Shown: positions 4,544 to 7,596 of the stretch, piece by piece
Position numbering within the stretch: the first letter of the stretch is position 1
Layout of the letters: each line of letters begins with the position of its first letter
NCBI GenBank assembly: GCA_016763355.1
Contig: JAESTY010000376.1
Coordinates: 1-7,596 of the forward strand
Direction: 5' to 3'
Length of the DNA stretch: 7,596 nt
From: Immundisolibacteraceae bacterium
Lineage (GTDB): Bacteria; Pseudomonadota; Gammaproteobacteria; Immundisolibacterales; Immundisolibacteraceae
Notes under the pieces: generated by a model
What the model was told of the DNA's origin: nothing
The model's database searches: none
Seen by the model: only the letters and a program-made list of their open reading frames with translations
Program-made: the position numbers and the translations under genes

Positions 4544-7513
4544 ATGAAAATAATCGTTGTCAGTACCGACCCACAGGTAATTCCTGCAGCCGCAGCGATA
4601 ATTGGAATTGATGCAGAATGGTTGGTCGTAGACCAACTGGAACAAGCATTAGAACAACTACCAACCACACTATTGGTCATTGATGTTGAATCAATAGAGA
4701 TTCCACCGAAACTACTGCCCTCCCTCGATCTGCAAAAGATCGTTACTCTTGGGCAAGCACCCCATACCCATCTAAAAGTTGCTCTTCACCTGCAACGAGA
4801 TAACCAAAGCAATTACTGGACCTCAGTATTGTTACTAGCCGACAAGGCTGATCAATCCGCTACAGGTCTACGGCAGCGCCCAGGGCTGATTACCCACAAG
4901 CGAGTGTTTGAGATCGCTGAAAAGGCCAGTAATGGCCTGGTGGCCTTAACCACAGGTGGAATAGTTGCAGACGCTAGCAGCCGCTTCATTAAAACCACCG
5001 GAGGATCCGCGCAACAGGTATTAGGGAAATTAATCTACAGCCTGCTCGGTGAAACCCAGGAAGAAGAGCTGGAAAACTTCATTGCCACCGCACCTGTTGG
5101 CAGCACGCGCCAGTTCGAGTTTAAAGACACCCAGCAAACGCTCGATGCCGTATGGCTCATCCTTGGCGAAATCACCGTCATCGAGGGACAGCGTTACCTA
5201 CTCGGCATACTCCGTGATATTTCTAGACGCCATCAGGGCGAGTTGGCATTACGCGAAGCAGGCCAAAAACGCCGCGCGCTGTTTAACGCGATACCCGACG
5301 GCATCTGCATACTGGATAACGAATTTAAAATTATTGATTGCAACGACTCTTTTGCAACTATGCATGGTTATACGAGCGAACAGGTCATCGACCAGAATAT
5401 AAGTAAATTCCTAGTTGAGGATGAATGGCAAAACCGCCGCCAGCATCTACTCCAGTCAACCCAGGAATCATCCTATTTAGGAACACGCTTCGCCTTACAT
5501 AAAAAAGGTCACAGCTTTGAAGTTGAGCTCCACGGCTCCCTAATAGAAAACAATGACCAACGAATCTATATCGGTATTCTTAGGGTCAAAGAACAGCTAC
5601 CGAAACAGCTTGAAGTCAGCAACAACCGCTATCAGGCCATCGTCGGTAACATGCCTTTCGGCATCTGCATTACCGATCAACAGGGCCGATTCCTTGAAGT
5701 CAACGAGGCCTACTGTAAACAGCTGGGGTTTAGCCGGGAAGAACTACTCGCTGGCTCCATAGACGAGATTGTCGACAATCAGTCTCAGATGTCAGCTTTT
5801 TACCAATCGATCATCAAACAGAAAACCGCCAGCGCTCGTATAGAAGGCGAACTACGTAACGGTCACTGGATTAGCCTTGAGGTCTATGGGACCCGCTTTC
5901 CAGCCAGCGAACCAGGTGCCCCCGAAGAAGTAATGATTGTCCACCGTGACCTGACAGCCCTGGTTAAAGCGGAACAGAGTAGCCGAGATCTAAGTGGCAA
6001 ATTGGCCAGATTGATTGCTGCCACCCCCCTGGCATTAATTGAGATCGACCTGCAACGCAAGTTAGTTGACTGGAACCCAGCAGCTGAGAAGCTATTTGGC
6101 TACACGGTCGAACAGGCTCAACAACTTAAGCTAACGGACATCACTCCGGTCGACAGACAGCACAAAGTCCAGGAACTCTGGAACTTGATGTTAAAAAATC
6201 CGGAGCCTATTTATTACCTGGGCCAGGGGGTAACCCGAGCAAAAGAAATTGTCGAATGCGAGTGGTACATCACCCCTATATTAAATTCAGACGGAGAAAT
6301 CCGCAGTATTTTCACACTCGTTAGCGACATCACTGAAAAGCGCCAGCTTGAACTCCAGATCCGCCAGGCTCGAAAAATGGAAGCTCTGGGCCAGCTTGCT
6401 GGAGGCATTGCCCATGATTTCAACAACATTCTTACCGGCATTCTCGGCTATGGAGATCTCGCCGCGTTGCATCCTGCAGTGATAAAAAACTCCAAGTTAA
6501 GCAGCTATTTAAGCGCCATCCGCCAGGCCGGCGGCCGAGGCCGCGACCTGATAAGACAGATGCTCAATTACAGCCGCTCCCAACCCCTCGAATTACAAAC
6601 CCTCAAACCAGAGCATGTAGTCGATGAGGTTCTTGATCTACTGAGCGTAACGCTACCTTCGACAGTAATTGTCGGCCGGAATTTTGCTGCCAATTTACCG
6701 ACTATCCACGCTGACCCCACCCAGCTACACCAGGTGGTGATGAACATATGCATCAATGCCAGTGACGCCATGCCAGAAGGTCATGGAACCCTTAAAGTAA
6801 CCCTGTCACAAAACTTTACGCCCCGGACAAGCTGCCATTCCTGCCATCAATTATTCCAGGGGCAACATGTCCTTCTCTCCATCGAAGATAACGGCACAGG
6901 CATCCCCCAAAAGTTAATTACTGAAATATTCAACCCCTTTTTTACAACCAAAGAATATGACAAAGGCACCGGCATGGGTCTGGCTGCCGCAGACGGCATT
7001 ATTCATAGTGTTGATGGCCATGTCCGCGTTCATTCAGTCATTGATGAGGGCACTCGTTTTGATGTCTACCTGCCAATATCTGATCAGCTATCAAATGTCG
7101 AATCAGAGGCTGAACCCCAGCCAGCCAACCTACCCGCTGATGGAACCCTGCTGTTAGTAGACGACGAACCATCAGTATTAGCCCTATTAATGGAATTATT
7201 CAGCAATCAGGGATACCAGGTAATCGGCTGCCCTACCGGCGGCGAAGCACTAAAAGCTTTTACGGAGGCTAACGGTGAAATAGACCTGGTGATTAGCGAT
7301 TACACCATGCCAGGCATGACCGGCGTAGAGCTGGCTCGAGAGTTACAACAACAGGCGCCAATGATTCCCGTCATCATCTGCACCGGTTATATGGATAGCC
7401 TCACCCAGAACAATTCCATTCCAGACAACGTGCGCTACCAATTGCAAAAACCAACCGCAACACGAACCCTACTGGAAATAGTCCAGGAACTGTTGCCAGC
7501 AGCACCCCCGTAA
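4544..7513 (+). CDS. Soluble multi-PAS hybrid sensor histidine kinase with C-terminal receiver
   Basis: This 989-residue protein has no membrane segment, so it should be cytoplasmic. Domain order by eye: receiver-like N-terminal region 1-100 (strand-like KIIVVS and TLLVIDV, D47); degenerate PAS 120-228; PAS 241-348; PAS 360-475; PAS 483-599; HisKA 600-680; HATPase_c 720-846; receiver 867-985. The H-box is GGIAHDFNNIL with phospho-histidine H624. The N-box includes N734 and N738 (INASDAM), G1 is EDNGTGIP with D782, the F-box is FNPFFTTKE and G2 is KGTGMGL. Terminal receiver residues are D873/D874, D919 (ISDYTMPG), T947 and K969. All catalytic residues are present, so it should autophosphorylate and pass phosphate H624 to D919. 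Two PAS domains share the core motif GICI, which suggests tandem duplication. A CHSCH sequence (764-768) sits in the ATPase domain between the N-box and G1. There is no Hpt domain. The start is ATG at 4544, 24 bases after the membrane protein gene, with a weak ribosome site. The signal sensed is unknown. Confidence 0.93.
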   Translation: MKIIVVSTDPQVIPAAAAIIGIDAEWLVVDQLEQALEQLPTTLLVIDVESIEIPPKLLPSLDLQKIVTLGQAPHTHLKVALHLQRDNQSNYWTSVLLLADKADQSATGLRQRPGLITHKRVFEIAEKASNGLVALTTGGIVADASSRFIKTTGGSAQQVLGKLIYSLLGETQEEELENFIATAPVGSTRQFEFKDTQQTLDAVWLILGEITVIEGQRYLLGILRDISRRHQGELALREAGQKRRALFNAIPDGICILDNEFKIIDCNDSFATMHGYTSEQVIDQNISKFLVEDEWQNRRQHLLQSTQESSYLGTRFALHKKGHSFEVELHGSLIENNDQRIYIGILRVKEQLPKQLEVSNNRYQAIVGNMPFGICITDQQGRFLEVNEAYCKQLGFSREELLAGSIDEIVDNQSQMSAFYQSIIKQKTASARIEGELRNGHWISLEVYGTRFPASEPGAPEEVMIVHRDLTALVKAEQSSRDLSGKLARLIAATPLALIEIDLQRKLVDWNPAAEKLFGYTVEQAQQLKLTDITPVDRQHKVQELWNLMLKNPEPIYYLGQGVTRAKEIVECEWYITPILNSDGEIRSIFTLVSDITEKRQLELQIRQARKMEALGQLAGGIAHDFNNILTGILGYGDLAALHPAVIKNSKLSSYLSAIRQAGGRGRDLIRQMLNYSRSQPLELQTLKPEHVVDEVLDLLSVTLPSTVIVGRNFAANLPTIHADPTQLHQVVMNICINASDAMPEGHGTLKVTLSQNFTPRTSCHSCHQLFQGQHVLLSIEDNGTGIPQKLITEIFNPFFTTKEYDKGTGMGLAAADGIIHSVDGHVRVHSVIDEGTRFDVYLPISDQLSNVESEAEPQPANLPADGTLLLVDDEPSVLALLMELFSNQGYQVIGCPTGGEALKAFTEANGEIDLVISDYTMPGMTGVELARELQQQAPMIPVIICTGYMDSLTQNNSIPDNVRYQLQKPTATRTLLEIVQELLPAAPP

Positions 7514-7596
7514 AACTATGTGTTCCCGCAACCTCGCCCCCAGAGGTAAGCCAAATTCACTCGCCAGAATTTTAACGACCTAACCAAAACAACGAA
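7514..7596 (+). other. Non-coding tail after the kinase, weak hairpin only
   Basis: No gene starts in these 83 bases. ACCTC (7531-7535) and GAGGT (7543-7547) form a 5-bp hairpin with a 7-base loop, but no T-run follows, so I do not call it a terminator. Confidence 0.5.

Noticed and set aside
6833..6847. CHSCH in the kinase fits the CxxCH c-type haem attachment motif.
   Set aside because: The protein has no signal peptide or membrane segment and the motif sits inside the cytoplasmic ATPase domain. c-type haem is attached in the periplasm. A metal or redox knuckle fits better.
7531..7547. Hairpin ACCTC/GAGGT after the kinase as a terminator.
   Set aside because: The stem is only 5 bp and no T-run follows.

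Overview
This 7.6 kb window reads like the chromosome of a Gram-negative bacterium, most likely a gammaproteobacterium. That is inferred from the YbbA/YbbP-type ABC exporter pair and the PAS / 'GGIAHDFNN' hybrid kinase architecture. No marker gene fixes the taxon. All genes that can be supported lie on the + strand. No tRNA, rRNA, CRISPR array, insertion sequence or phage gene is visible.

Layout. (1) Bases 1-2730 hold an ABC transporter operon: the last 80 residues of an ATPase (ybbA/lolD-like, cut by the window edge), then after 4 bases a GTG-started 826-residue two-FtsX-domain permease (ybbP-like). (2) Bases 2731-3143 form a very AT-rich spacer that ends in a small A/T hairpin followed by six T. 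The hairpin may be a weak terminator, or an operator/-10 element for the next gene. (3) Bases 3144-3611 encode a stand-alone CheY-like receiver with no output domain. (4) Bases 3612-4195 form a 584-base gap with no convincing gene but several inverted repeats. One of them, at 4019-4078, can pair in two mutually exclusive ways. (5) Bases 4196-4519 encode an unrecognised 107-residue protein with three predicted membrane segments. Twenty-four bases downstream (4544-7513) is a 989-residue soluble hybrid histidine kinase. Its order is a receiver-like N-terminal region, a degenerate PAS, three PAS domains, HisKA, HATPase_c with a Cys-x-x-Cys loop, and a C-terminal receiver. (6) The 83-base tail to the window end is non-coding.

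How the parts may work together. The ABC pair is a membrane unit of the LolCDE/MacB type with no evident link to the signalling genes. The kinase has no membrane segment, and the gene just upstream encodes a small membrane protein, so the two may form a split membrane-linked sensor (inference). The kinase ends in a receiver but has no Hpt domain, and the single-domain receiver upstream has no DNA-binding output. A phosphorelay through an Hpt protein outside the window, or direct kinase-to-receiver signalling, is possible but not shown. The signalling block is the least ordinary part of the window. Nothing here proves a wholly new system.
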